The notes beneath the pieces are model-generated. The model did not search any database. It saw only the letters and a program-made list of their open reading frames with translations, and had not been told where the DNA came from. From NCBI GenBank assembly GCA_028689025.1, contig JAQTXA010000013.1, forward strand, positions 1 to 64,000: 64,000 bases of DNA, written 5' to 3'. The position numbers and the translations under genes were made by a program. Below, piece by piece: positions 40,448 through 50,756 of the stretch (position 1 is the stretch's first letter; each line of letters begins with the position of its first letter). Source of the stretch: Aliarcobacter sp. (lineage in GTDB: Bacteria; Campylobacterota; Campylobacteria; Campylobacterales; Arcobacteraceae).

Positions 40448-42199
40448 TTAATTTATCATATGATTAAATTCTGGTACAATTTCTTTTAGTTTTTCTAATT
40501 TATTATCTACTATTAATAATTCAGATATATCTTGATTTAGTTTTTCAATATCATATTTAGTTTTCCCAGCCACAGTTATAGATTCATAATCTGTTTTTTT
40601 ATCACTATCATTTATTAATAATTCTTCGTAAAGTTTTTCGCCACATCTTAATCCACAAAATTCTATATTTATATCACTTCTTCCACTCAAATCTATCATC
40701 TTTTGTGCTAAATCAACTATTTTAATAGGTTCACCCATATCAAGAATAAATATCTCTCCACCTTTTCCTATACTTGCTGCTTGCAATACAAGTTCACAAG
40801 CTTCAGGAATTAACATAAAATATCTAGTAATATCTGGATGAGTAACTGTAATATTCTTACCTTGCTCTATTTGAGCTTTAAATTTGGGGATTACACTTCC
40901 ACTACTTCCTAAAACATTTCCAAATCTAACAGCTACTATCTCTGTACTTTTTGCAACAACATTTTGAGCATATAATTCACAAATTCTTTTTGTAGTTCCC
41001 ATTACATTTGTTGGACGAACTGCTTTATCAGTAGAAATTAAAACAAATTTTTCAACACCATATTTTATAGACAAATCAATACAATTTTTTGTTCCTATAA
41101 TATTATTAGAAATACCTTCTAAGATATTTTCTTCTACCAAAGGTACATGTTTGTATGCAGCGGCATGAATTACTATTTGTGGGTTATATTTTTCAAAAGT
41201 ATTTTCTAAAAATCCAAAATTTCTAACTGTTTGCATAACTGATATTATATTAGTATCTTTAGAATTAGCTTTTAATTCTTCTGTAATTGTATAAAGATTA
41301 AATTCACTATGATCAAGCAAGATAAGCTGTCTAGCACCAAATTTAGCACATTGTCTACATATTTCACTTCCGATACTTCCACCAGCCCCTGTGATTAAAA
41401 CAACTTTATTATTTATAAATGTTGATATTCTTGCAGTATCTAAATCTTTAGGATGACGTGCAAGTAAATCTTCAACTGATATATCTTTTAATTGTTTTGT
41501 AAACTCTTCTTTTTTTAAAATATTTTGAATAGAAGGTAAAATCTTAATCGTTTTGAAATAATTTTGCATATTTTCATAAACTATTTTTATTTCTTCTTTT
41601 GAAGCAGATGGCATAGCAATTACCATTTTATCAAATTTCTGATCTTCAAAAATATTACAAAATTTTTCTTTTGAGTATATAGAGATACCATCTATACTTC
41701 TTTGATGAAGAATTTCATCATCATCAATAAAACAAACAACTTTATATTCAGTATTTAAAAATTCTCTTTGAAGTTGAAGGCCTGCTTTTCCAGCACCATA
41801 AATTACTAATTTTTTAGTTTTACTTTGAGTCCCAACTGTATGATAATACTTGTAAACATAAACTAAAATATTTACTATAAAAGTATAAAATATTAAATCA
41901 ATAAACATAAGATTAAAATGTATTTCATATGCATAATATAATATAGGCATATAAATCATAAAACTTACTAAGGCTAATAAAATTTTCATAAGTCCTGTTT
42001 TTGTTGAAGCTTTAGACCAAGAAAGTTTATAATCATCAAACAACAAAAATGAAGCTACAACCCTTGTAAAAACTATCAGACTTAAAACTATCAATGAAAA
42101 TTCTTTTTCTAGTAAAAAAGTTACCAAAAAAATAGAAAATGTTGATATAACAATTGTTGATAGAACTCCTAAAAATCTTTTATCCCGTAAATAATTCAT
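40448..42199 (-). CDS. wbpM: Membrane UDP-GlcNAc 4,6-dehydratase (WbpM/PglF-like)
   Basis: N-terminal TMs; two Rossmann motifs (IYGAGKAGLQLQ; LITGAGGSIGSEICRQ); STDKAVRPTNVMGTTKR with Met at the usual Tyr site. Confidence 0.9.
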   Translation of the reverse strand: MNYLRDKRFLGVLSTIVISTFSIFLVTFLLEKEFSLIVLSLIVFTRVVASFLLFDDYKLSWSKASTKTGLMKILLALVSFMIYMPILYYAYEIHFNLMFIDLIFYTFIVNILVYVYKYYHTVGTQSKTKKLVIYGAGKAGLQLQREFLNTEYKVVCFIDDDEILHQRSIDGISIYSKEKFCNIFEDQKFDKMVIAMPSASKEEIKIVYENMQNYFKTIKILPSIQNILKKEEFTKQLKDISVEDLLARHPKDLDTARISTFINNKVVLITGAGGSIGSEICRQCAKFGARQLILLDHSEFNLYTITEELKANSKDTNIISVMQTVRNFGFLENTFEKYNPQIVIHAAAYKHVPLVEENILEGISNNIIGTKNCIDLSIKYGVEKFVLISTDKAVRPTNVMGTTKRICELYAQNVVAKSTEIVAVRFGNVLGSSGSVIPKFKAQIEQGKNITVTHPDITRYFMLIPEACELVLQAASIGKGGEIFILDMGEPIKIVDLAQKMIDLSGRSDINIEFCGLRCGEKLYEELLINDSDKKTDYESITVAGKTKYDIEKLNQDISELLIVDNKLEKLKEIVPEFNHMIN

Positions 42200-42208
42200 A
42201 AATACCTT

Positions 42209-42781
42209 CTAATAATAATTTTTGCCATAAATAAATGGTGAATCTACTTCTTTAAACTTTTTTAAATTTATATCTGTATCAGAAAGAGTCTCTGATATTT
42301 TTGGAATTTTCCAATCAATATTTAACTCTTTATCATTATACTTAACTCCAATACTTTCTCCATTTGCAAAATATCTATCAATTTTTATCATAACTAATGC
42401 ATTCTGACTTAAAATTGAAAAACCATGTAAAAAACCTCTTGGAATAAAAAGTTGTTTATTATTCTCTCTAGATAATTCTATGGCTACACTTTTTCCAAAA
42501 GTTGGACTTCCAACTCTAAAATCAACAGCCACATCCAAAATCTTTCCTTCTAGTACAGAGACAAGTTTTGATTGGGTAAAATTTAATGTATTTGTATGTA
42601 AACCTCTTATCACGCCATAATTGTTATAAGAGATATTATCTTGGCAAAAATCAACCTCAAAACCTACAAAATCATTAAAAGATTCTTTTTTAAATGACTC
42701 ATATACAAAGCCACGACTATCTTTATGAATTGTTGGTTCACAAAGAATTAATTCTGGAATTTCAAGTTTGATATACTTCAC
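42209..42781 (-). CDS. RfbC/RmlC-like sugar epimerase, divergent
   Basis: DSRGFVYESF, YGVIRGLHTN, SVLEGKILDVAVDFRVGSPTFGKSVAIELS, FIPRGFLHGFSILS. Confidence 0.8.
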   Translation of the reverse strand: MKYIKLEIPELILCEPTIHKDSRGFVYESFKKESFNDFVGFEVDFCQDNISYNNYGVIRGLHTNTLNFTQSKLVSVLEGKILDVAVDFRVGSPTFGKSVAIELSRENNKQLFIPRGFLHGFSILSQNALVMIKIDRYFANGESIGVKYNDKELNIDWKIPKISETLSDTDINLKKFKEVDSPFIYGKNYY

Positions 42782-43743
42782 TATTCAAATTTCTTTCTAT
42801 TATCTACAAATTTCATACAGCTAATTAAAACTATAATAGCTAAAAGCACTGCTACAAAAATATTTATCACAAAATACACTATACTAAATAAAACTATATT
42901 TACACATATCAACCAATTTGTAACCTTAAAATGACTCCATCCCGATTGGGTAAGTCTTTGGTAAGCATGTTTTTTGTGAGCCTGTGATAATTTTTCTTTA
43001 TTAAGTTTTCTTCTTATTAAAGTTAGAGTTGCATCAAACCAATATAATCCAAATAATATAATCCAAATCCAAAAATTAGATGACTCTTGATTCGCATAAA
43101 AAATAGTAAAAATTGCGACATTGTATCCAAGAAGAGTACTTCCAACATCTCCCATAAATATTTTAGCATGATTGTAATTCCAAAATAAAAATCCTAAAAC
43201 TGCCATAGCTAAAACTAAAAAGTGATTTCCACCAAATAAAGCAAATCCAGCAAGTGATAAAAACAGAGCTTCACTTCCTGCATAACCATTTATTCCATCT
43301 AAAAAATTATAAAGATTTATAAACCAAATTATCATAAAAAAAGCAAAAATATTTGTAAAAACAGGATTTGAAATATCAAAAATTCCAAAAGTTAAAGTAT
43401 CAAATCCACCTAAACTATAAAGTCCACAAATAGTGACAGTAGCTTGAACAAAAAGTCTTAGTTTTGGACTTAATTCATATATATCATCAAAAAAACTAAC
43501 TATCGAAATAACTGCTCCAAATAGCAAAGCATAAAAAAGATTTGATTCTATCTGATTTGAAAAATAAAGATAAGATAAACCTATAAACCATGCAACTGCA
43601 ATAGCAATTCCTCCTCCATGAGGCGTTGGAGTTGAGTGGGAACTTCTTTCATTTACTGACGCAACAAGTGATTTTTTTATCATATAGTTTTTTATAAAAT
43701 ATGTTAAAAAGAATGATGTTATAAAAAGTGTTATATATATCAA
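42781..43743 (-). CDS. wbpL: WecA/WbpL-like polyprenyl-phosphate sugar-1-phosphate transferase
   Basis: HSTPTPHGGGIAIA, FFDDIYELSPKLRL, NLYNFLDGINGYAG, IFMGDVGSTLLGY. Confidence 0.9.
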   Translation of the reverse strand: MIYITLFITSFFLTYFIKNYMIKKSLVASVNERSSHSTPTPHGGGIAIAVAWFIGLSYLYFSNQIESNLFYALLFGAVISIVSFFDDIYELSPKLRLFVQATVTICGLYSLGGFDTLTFGIFDISNPVFTNIFAFFMIIWFINLYNFLDGINGYAGSEALFLSLAGFALFGGNHFLVLAMAVLGFLFWNYNHAKIFMGDVGSTLLGYNVAIFTIFYANQESSNFWIWIILFGLYWFDATLTLIRRKLNKEKLSQAHKKHAYQRLTQSGWSHFKVTNWLICVNIVLFSIVYFVINIFVAVLLAIIVLISCMKFVDNRKKFE

Positions 43744-43752
43744 ACATTTTCC

Positions 43753-44949
43753 TTATTTATATATTTCTTTATATTTGTTAAGAATAACTTCTTCAGAATA
43801 ATATTTTATTAAGGTCTCCCTTGATTTTTTTCCTAATTTACTAAAGTTATTTTTTTCTTCACAAATTTTATCTATTAAATCTGCTAACTGCTGAGAGTTA
43901 GAAGATTCACATATCCAACCAATACTATTTTCATTAATAACTTTTGCTATTTCTGTATTTTTATCTCCTACGTATAGTAACGGCTTTTCTGCTGCCATAT
44001 TATAATAAGATTTACTAGGAACACCTAGCCCATACATAGAGTCATTTAATGATACTATTGCAACATCACAAGCATTTAAAAAAATATTTTCTTCACTGCC
44101 TGGATATTTACCAGCATACAATACATTATCTCTATGATTATTTTCTATAAAATTCTCTATTTTTCTTTTTTCTCCACCATCTCCAATAAAAAGTAAAACA
44201 AACTCTTCATTTTTTACTAATGATGCTGCATTTAATAAATTTTCTATACCTTGAACCAAACCAAAATTTCCAACAAAAGAAAATACAATTCTATTTTCTA
44301 AATTAAATCTCTTAATAATAGAATTGTCTTCTTTTTTCATTGGAATTATTTTTTTATAATCACACCAATTTTCTATAAGAAAAATATCTTTTATATTATT
44401 TGTTTTTTTTTGAATAAACTCTTGCATATCTCTACCAATAACAATCATTTTATCAACATTATTATATGACCAATCATAAATCTTTTTTAATAATTTATAA
44501 AATAAACTTTGTTCTTTTAATAAATTTGTTGCAATTAAATTTTCTGGGAAAACATCATACACAAGTAATGTAACTTCGAATTTTTTTATTTTCTTAAAAA
44601 ATACTATAAAAGGTAATAAAAAGACTGGATTTGTAACTATAAAAACCTTATCATTCTTTTTTAAGAAAAATATTGATTTAAATATTAACTGAAAAGTTAA
44701 ATAGAGCAATTTAAAAACTCTTAAAATTATATTTTTACTGGTTATATTTAAATTCTTTAATCTATGAATTTTCCCATCTAAGAAATCTAATTCTTTTTTT
44801 TCTTCAAGAGTAGAAGTACAAATTACTTCAATATTATTTGAAATAGATAAAGCTTTTACAATTTTAGTAATTAAAATTGCATCATTTCTTTCTGCTGGAT
44901 AAAAATATTCAGTAACTACTACTATTCTAGTCTTCAATATTTCTTCCAA
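43753..44949 (-). CDS. GT4 glycosyltransferase (WbuB/WbjE-like)
   Basis: FFYPAERNDAILI..., RIVFSFVGNFGLVQGIENLLNAA, LLFIGDGGEKRKIE; position directly after fnlABC-like genes. Confidence 0.8.
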   Translation of the reverse strand: MEEILKTRIVVVTEYFYPAERNDAILITKIVKALSISNNIEVICTSTLEEKKELDFLDGKIHRLKNLNITSKNIILRVFKLLYLTFQLIFKSIFFLKKNDKVFIVTNPVFLLPFIVFFKKIKKFEVTLLVYDVFPENLIATNLLKEQSLFYKLLKKIYDWSYNNVDKMIVIGRDMQEFIQKKTNNIKDIFLIENWCDYKKIIPMKKEDNSIIKRFNLENRIVFSFVGNFGLVQGIENLLNAASLVKNEEFVLLFIGDGGEKRKIENFIENNHRDNVLYAGKYPGSEENIFLNACDVAIVSLNDSMYGLGVPSKSYYNMAAEKPLLYVGDKNTEIAKVINENSIGWICESSNSQQLADLIDKICEEKNNFSKLGKKSRETLIKYYSEEVILNKYKEIYK

Positions 44950-46076
44950 ACTGTTTTATTCACATAATCAGTATATGATAAAATTATTCTTAAAACTTTT
45001 TCAGAAACATTTGGCATACTGTAATCTGCAACTTTTCTTAAAGTATTTTCATTTTGAGTAACTAGTACTTCTAGTCCTTGTAGGATTCTTGTTTTTTCAA
45101 GTCCTACCATCATAACACTTGCTTCTTCCATAGCTTCTGGTCTTTCATGTGCTTCTCTTATATTTAATGCAGGGAAACATAAAATTGAAGATTCTTCACT
45201 TATTGTTCCACTATCACTTAAAACAACTTTCGCTTCTTTTTGGAGTTTTACATAATCATTAAATCCAAGTGGTTTCATTAGTTGAATTAATGGATTAAAT
45301 TCTATATTTAATTCATTTATTTTATTTCTTGTTCGTGGATGTGTTGAAACAATAATTGGTAATTTATAAATTTCAGCTACAGTATTTAAAGTATCAACTA
45401 AATCTAAAAAATTTTTATCACTACTTATGTTTTCTTCTCTATGAGCTGAGACTACAAAATATTCGCCTTTATTTAATTTTAACTCATCCAAAATCTTAGA
45501 ATTATTTATATCATCTAATTTTTTATTTATTACTTCAAACATTGGTGAACCTGTTTTAATTATTCTATCTGCAGGCAATCCTTCTCTAAGAAGATACTCT
45601 CTTGCTATATCACTGTAAGTAAGATTTATATCTGCTGTGTGATCAACTATTTTTCTATTTGTCTCTTCAGGTACTCTTTGATCAAAACATCTATTTCCTG
45701 CTTCCATGTGAAAAATAGGTATTTTTCTTTTTTTTGCTGGAATTGCACAAAGACAACTATTTGTATCTCCTAAAATAAGTACTGCTTCAGGATTTTCTTT
45801 TTCAAATACTGTATCAATAGATATTATTATCTTTCCTATCGTTTCACTAGCTCCCCCACCTGCTGCATTTAAAAAATAATCAGGTTTCCTTAAATTAAAA
45901 TCATTAAAAAACACTTCATTAAGTTCATAATCATAATTTTGTCCAGTATGAACTATAATATGTTCTATAGCATTTGATTCTTCAAGTTTTTGAATTACAG
46001 CCGATAACCTTATAATTTCTGGTCTTGTACCAACTATTGTCATTACTTTTAATTTTTTTATTGAATTACTTATCAT
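44934..46076 (-). CDS. fnlC: Non-hydrolysing UDP-N-acetylhexosamine 2-epimerase (FnlC/WbjD/CapG-like)
   Basis: MTIVGTRPEIIRLSAVIQKL, GDTNSCLCAIPAKKRKIPIFHMEAGNRCFDQRVPEETNRKIVDH. Confidence 0.88.
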   Translation of the reverse strand: MISNSIKKLKVMTIVGTRPEIIRLSAVIQKLEESNAIEHIIVHTGQNYDYELNEVFFNDFNLRKPDYFLNAAGGGASETIGKIIISIDTVFEKENPEAVLILGDTNSCLCAIPAKKRKIPIFHMEAGNRCFDQRVPEETNRKIVDHTADINLTYSDIAREYLLREGLPADRIIKTGSPMFEVINKKLDDINNSKILDELKLNKGEYFVVSAHREENISSDKNFLDLVDTLNTVAEIYKLPIIVSTHPRTRNKINELNIEFNPLIQLMKPLGFNDYVKLQKEAKVVLSDSGTISEESSILCFPALNIREAHERPEAMEEASVMMVGLEKTRILQGLEVLVTQNENTLRKVADYSMPNVSEKVLRIILSYTDYVNKTVWKKY

Positions 46077-47184
46077 TTCTTACCTCTAAAAAATATGTAT
46101 CTGGATTATTTTGATCAAATTTCTCATTTGCCCATAAAATTAAAATCATCTCTTCAGTTCCAATATTCTTGATATTATGGGTATATCCGGGAATCATTTC
46201 AACTATTTCCATTTTTTTATCACTTACTTCATACGAAATAATCTCATTTGTTACAATATGTCTAAATTCAATTAATGCTTCACCATGCACAACTAAAAAT
46301 TTCTCATTTTTTGTATGATGATAGTGATTTCCTCTTGTTATACCAGGTGCTGTAGTTGATAAAGAGAATTGTCCACTATCTAAAGTTTTTAATATCTCAT
46401 AAAAAGTTCCTCTATCATCCTTATGTCCATTTAAAACATATGAAAAATTATCAGTAGATAAATAACTTAAATACGTAGCATATAAAGCTCTTTCAAATCC
46501 AGAAGCAACATTCGGTATAACTAAACCAATTCTATTTTCTTTAAAAGCAAAAAGTAAATCTCTTATTTCTCCTAAAGTCTTTTTATATTTATTTTCAATT
46601 TCTACATAATAGTCTTTTATTTCTTCTATTTTTAACTGTTTTATAAAAGATTTAACAACATCATCTACATAAACTAAATTTAATTCGACTTTTTCATCAT
46701 TTATTTGTATATCTAAATTATTTGTAACATTATGACACCAAGTAGAAATTACACTATTATAATTTGGTTTTGACCATTTACCAAATACATTAGGTAGCTT
46801 GAAAATAAATATTTTAGCTTTTGTATTCTTTGAATAATCGATAAGAATCTTTTCTGCTTCTAATTTACTTTTTCCATAATCATTATCTAAATTTGATTGA
46901 ATAGAAGAAGACAATAGAATAGGTGTATTTTTTTTATTGTCTTTTAGTATTCCAACTATAGTTTTTGTTAAGCTACTATTTCCCTCATAAAATTCACTAA
47001 TTTCTTTTGGTCTATTTACACCTGCAAGATGAAATATAAAATCAGCTTCTTTAACATAACTTTCTAAAATATTCAAAGAATCTTTTTTACTAAATAAATA
47101 GAGTTGTACACTTTCATCTCTTTTTAAATGTTCAATCAAATTTTTTGCGATAAATCCATTTGAACCTGTAATCAAAATTTTCAT
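46066..47184 (-). CDS. fnlB: Bifunctional reductase with C-terminal cupin (FnlB/WbjC/CapF-like)
   Basis: MKILITGSNGFIAKNLIEHL; FHLAGVNRPKE; C-terminal GHKDDRGTFYEILKT...ITRGNHYHHTKNEKFLVVHGEALIEFRH. Confidence 0.92.
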   Translation of the reverse strand: MKILITGSNGFIAKNLIEHLKRDESVQLYLFSKKDSLNILESYVKEADFIFHLAGVNRPKEISEFYEGNSSLTKTIVGILKDNKKNTPILLSSSIQSNLDNDYGKSKLEAEKILIDYSKNTKAKIFIFKLPNVFGKWSKPNYNSVISTWCHNVTNNLDIQINDEKVELNLVYVDDVVKSFIKQLKIEEIKDYYVEIENKYKKTLGEIRDLLFAFKENRIGLVIPNVASGFERALYATYLSYLSTDNFSYVLNGHKDDRGTFYEILKTLDSGQFSLSTTAPGITRGNHYHHTKNEKFLVVHGEALIEFRHIVTNEIISYEVSDKKMEIVEMIPGYTHNIKNIGTEEMILILWANEKFDQNNPDTYFLEVRNDK

Positions 47185-48210
47185 TTAGATAACTCCAAAT
47201 TCTTTTAAGTCATCTTTAATTTCAGTTAGTTTTGTTAACATCATTTTTAATTCATTTTCATTTAATTGTTTAGTGTTATGAGAATGATAATCTCCAGCTT
47301 CAGTTACAACCTCTTCACCATTGTCAACAAATTTATTGTAATTCAAATCTCTTGTATCAGCGGGGATTCTATAATATCCTTCCATATCAACAGCATGTAC
47401 CATTTCTTCTCTTGTAAGAAGAGTTTCATATAGTTTTTCACCATGTCTAGTACCGATAACATTTATTTTATGTTCTGGCTTTCCAAGCATATTTTTCAAA
47501 GTATTTGCAAGAAGTTCTACTGTACAAGCAGGTGCTTTTTGTACAAAAATATCACCATTTTTTGCATTTTTAAAGGCAAACATTACTAAATCAACAGCAT
47601 CATCTAAACTCATCATAAATCTAGTCATATTTGGATCAGTAATCGTTATATCTTTACCAGTTCTTATTTGATTTATAAATAGTGGTATTACAGAACCTCT
47701 AGAAGCCATTACATTTCCATATCTAGTACAAGATATAACTGTTTCAGAATCATTTAAATTTCTACTTTTTGCAACCGAAACTTTTTCCATCATAGCTTTG
47801 CTTATACCCATAGCATTAATAGGATACACAGCTTTATCTGTACTTAAAACTACAATATTTTTAACTTTATATTTAATTGCTACATTTAGTACATTTTCAG
47901 TACCTATTACATTTGTCTGTACAGCTTGCATAGGATAAAACTCACAAGATGGTACTTGCTTTAAAGCTGCGGCATGAAAGATATAATCAACACCTCTTAT
48001 AGCATCATCTAAAGAGTTTATATCTCTTACATCTCCTAGATAAAATTTCAATTTATCATTGTTATATTTTTTTCTCATATCATCTTGTTTTAGTTCATCA
48101 CGAGAAAAAATTCTAATCTCTTTTATATCTGTATCTAAAAAATTACGAAGAACAGCATTCCCAAAAGAACCTGTTCCTCCTGTGATTAATAATATTTTAT
48201 TTTTAAACAT
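47185..48210 (-). CDS. fnlA: UDP-GlcNAc 4,6-dehydratase/5-epimerase (FnlA/WbjB/CapE-like)
   Basis: LLITGGTGSFGNAVL; SRDELKQDDMRKKY; STDKAVYPINAMGISKAMMEK. Confidence 0.93.
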   Translation of the reverse strand: MFKNKILLITGGTGSFGNAVLRNFLDTDIKEIRIFSRDELKQDDMRKKYNNDKLKFYLGDVRDINSLDDAIRGVDYIFHAAALKQVPSCEFYPMQAVQTNVIGTENVLNVAIKYKVKNIVVLSTDKAVYPINAMGISKAMMEKVSVAKSRNLNDSETVISCTRYGNVMASRGSVIPLFINQIRTGKDITITDPNMTRFMMSLDDAVDLVMFAFKNAKNGDIFVQKAPACTVELLANTLKNMLGKPEHKINVIGTRHGEKLYETLLTREEMVHAVDMEGYYRIPADTRDLNYNKFVDNGEEVVTEAGDYHSHNTKQLNENELKMMLTKLTEIKDDLKEFGVI

Positions 48211-48991
48211 TTACAACCTCTAAGTTATTATTTTTGATTAATTGTTGTTTTTCTAAATTTTTTGGATAATTTATTAAAACAGCTCTATATTTACCTTTAA
48301 AAACAAATAAACTTCCAGCTGAGCAGCCAATAATACCAAACTTATTAATTAAAGTTTTAATATCTTCTAATGAGCCTGCTCCACCAAGAACTGTCATTGG
48401 AACATTTATTAATGGCTTAATTTTTTCGATTAAACTTAAATCATAACCGTTCATAACCCCGTCATTATCAATAGAATTAATAACTATTTCGCCAACACCT
48501 AAAGATTGTAATTCATTTATAAAATTTTCCAGATCTAATTTTGTTTTTTTTGTACCATTATGAGTATAAATATCATAACCACCAAACATTTTTTTCTTAA
48601 CATCTATTACAACAACTACACTTTGATTTCCAACTTCTTTTGCAATATTGGCAACTAATTGTGGATTTTCAATAGCTGCTGAACTTAATGCTATTTTTTC
48701 AACACCTAGATTAAAAATTCTAGTAGCTTGTTCTACGGTTTTAATACCTCCTCCATAACATAAGGGCATTCTACATTCTGTAGCTAAATTTTCTATCATT
48801 TTATAATCTGGTTCTCTATTTAGAACTGTTGCATCAATATCTAAAACCATTAATTCATCTGATTCTTTTTCATTAAATATTTTAACAGCATTAATAGGAT
48901 CACCAACATATTTAGAATCTTTAAACTTTACTGTTTTTACGAGTCCTTTATTATGAACTAAAAGACAAGGTATTATTCTTGGTGCTAGCAT
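48203..48991 (-). CDS. wbuZ: HisF-like cyclase subunit in sugar amidination (WbuZ/HisF2)
   Basis: MLAPRIIPCLLVHNKGLVKTVKFKDSKYVGDPINAVKIFNEKESDELMVLDIDAT; MPLCYGGGIKT. Confidence 0.9.
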   Translation of the reverse strand: MLAPRIIPCLLVHNKGLVKTVKFKDSKYVGDPINAVKIFNEKESDELMVLDIDATVLNREPDYKMIENLATECRMPLCYGGGIKTVEQATRIFNLGVEKIALSSAAIENPQLVANIAKEVGNQSVVVVIDVKKKMFGGYDIYTHNGTKKTKLDLENFINELQSLGVGEIVINSIDNDGVMNGYDLSLIEKIKPLINVPMTVLGGAGSLEDIKTLINKFGIIGCSAGSLFVFKGKYRAVLINYPKNLEKQQLIKNNNLEVVNV

Positions 48992-49603
48992 CTAAAGTTC
49001 TCCAAAATTTTTTAATAATTGAATTCCATTATGATGACTTTTCTCTGGATGACACTGTATTCCATAAATATTTTCATGATTTACCATACATTCAAATCGC
49101 TCACCATAATTTGCAGTTGCTATCCCATCTTCTTTGTTATTACATTCAAAATAATATGAATGTAAAAAATAAAATCTTGGATTTTCCTCAAGATTATCGA
49201 ATATTTTATTTTCTTTTTCAATATTAAGTGTATTCCAACCCATATGTGGTAATGGACCATTTTTGATTTTTGTTTTATCAAATTTTTTCACAACTCCATC
49301 TATCCAACCTAATCCTTCTAAAACTCCCTCGTCACTTGACTTTGCGAGCATTTGCATACCTACACAAATACCTATAACAGGCAGTTTTTTTTCTAAAACT
49401 AATTCATCAAGCTTTTCTTTCATACCTGAATTTTGTAAACTTGTCATTGCATGATCAAAAGAACCTACACCAGGTAAAATAAGTTTAGATACATTTTCAA
49501 AATCATTTATATTATTTACAACTTTATATGGAATATTTAAATCTTTATATATATTAGAAAATGCCTTTATATTTCCAACTCCATAATCTATTATAGCTAT
49601 CAT
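48992..49603 (-). CDS. wbuY: HisH-like glutamine amidotransferase (WbuY/HisH2)
   Basis: [53 protein letters not shown]. Confidence 0.92.
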   Translation of the reverse strand: MIAIIDYGVGNIKAFSNIYKDLNIPYKVVNNINDFENVSKLILPGVGSFDHAMTSLQNSGMKEKLDELVLEKKLPVIGICVGMQMLAKSSDEGVLEGLGWIDGVVKKFDKTKIKNGPLPHMGWNTLNIEKENKIFDNLEENPRFYFLHSYYFECNNKEDGIATANYGERFECMVNHENIYGIQCHPEKSHHNGIQLLKNFGEL

Positions 49604-50748
49604 CTAAATAACCTTTTTTCTAATCCTAAGAATCTCATAATATTTGCACCTATTCCAATTAAAAATTTTTTGTTTTTATAATTAGCATAAGTTTTATTCT
49701 CTCCTTTAAATATTTCTTCTAATTCATCATGAGTCAAGTCAAGCTTATTTGCAACATAATCAAACTCTTTGATCAAAAATTCATCACTTAATTCCGGTTT
49801 TGACAATCGTTCTAAAGCTGTTTTTCTATCCATTTGACCTGTCATGATCAAACTTGAAAAATGAGCTCTTCGTTTTTCATAACCAAATTTTTTTGGCATC
49901 CAATAATCTTCATAAAATCTTGTAAAACGTGATTCATGATGTTTATGTTGGAATTTTTTCCAACCATACAGTTGATGAAGGATATCTTCTGCCTCACTTT
50001 TAATATATCGTACATAATTCAATGGTCTAAATACTTCCATACCATAAATATATCTATAAAAAATTTTATATCTTAAAATATCAACTATAGGAAAATCTTT
50101 TAGTGGTCTTTTACCAAACTTGTCATGTATATCATTAATTAAAATTGAATCTATTCCTGGATAAGCTCCCCATTCATCGGGTTCTCTACAACATTCTGTA
50201 GAATGGTTTCCACCTGTAAGCACATATTTAATTTTATGTTTTCTAGCAAATTTATATAAACCTGAAAAAAAAGCTGTATCCTGAGGAATATCCTGATCAG
50301 GAATTTGAGATTTAAGTATTGCAACTTGTAAATCTTTCATTTCTTCCCAATTAATTACTTCCGTGTAAAGATCTAATCCCAGACCATCAACTAGTTTTTC
50401 TATATTTTCAACTGCTTGATCAGTATTCCATCCAGCATCTACATGTAAAAGAAGCGGTCTAAGTCCCATAATGTTTTTAACAACATGTGCTACATATGAA
50501 CTATCTAATCCTCCACTAAGTCCTATAATACAATCAAAATCTTTTCCAATACCCTCTTTTTTGATTTTTTCTGCAACTGCCATTAGTTCATCCATACGGC
50601 TTTCACCATATTTCCATTCTGGGAGAATAGTGCTTTTAAAGTTTTGACAGTAGTCACACTCACAATTTTCATTAAAAGTTATATGCGGATCTGATGTGTC
50701 CATTATGCAACTGCTGCATATTTTATATTCTGGATTAAGTGTATTCAT
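49600..50748 (-). CDS. wbuX: N-acetyl sugar amidotransferase (WbuX/WbpG-like)
   Basis: [43 protein letters not shown]-loop; [18 protein letters not shown]. Confidence 0.93.
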   Translation of the reverse strand: MNTLNPEYKICSSCIMDTSDPHITFNENCECDYCQNFKSTILPEWKYGESRMDELMAVAEKIKKEGIGKDFDCIIGLSGGLDSSYVAHVVKNIMGLRPLLLHVDAGWNTDQAVENIEKLVDGLGLDLYTEVINWEEMKDLQVAILKSQIPDQDIPQDTAFFSGLYKFARKHKIKYVLTGGNHSTECCREPDEWGAYPGIDSILINDIHDKFGKRPLKDFPIVDILRYKIFYRYIYGMEVFRPLNYVRYIKSEAEDILHQLYGWKKFQHKHHESRFTRFYEDYWMPKKFGYEKRRAHFSSLIMTGQMDRKTALERLSKPELSDEFLIKEFDYVANKLDLTHDELEEIFKGENKTYANYKNKKFLIGIGANIMRFLGLEKRLFR

Positions 50749-50756
50749 TTTTTTTC

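Noticed and set aside
48979-49227. 82 aa plus-strand ORF
   Set aside because: Antisense to the HisH-like gene with clear catalytic motifs.
48203-49603. HisF/HisH as histidine biosynthesis genes
   Set aside because: Context (amidotransferase and fnlABC genes, no other his genes) fits sugar amidination better.
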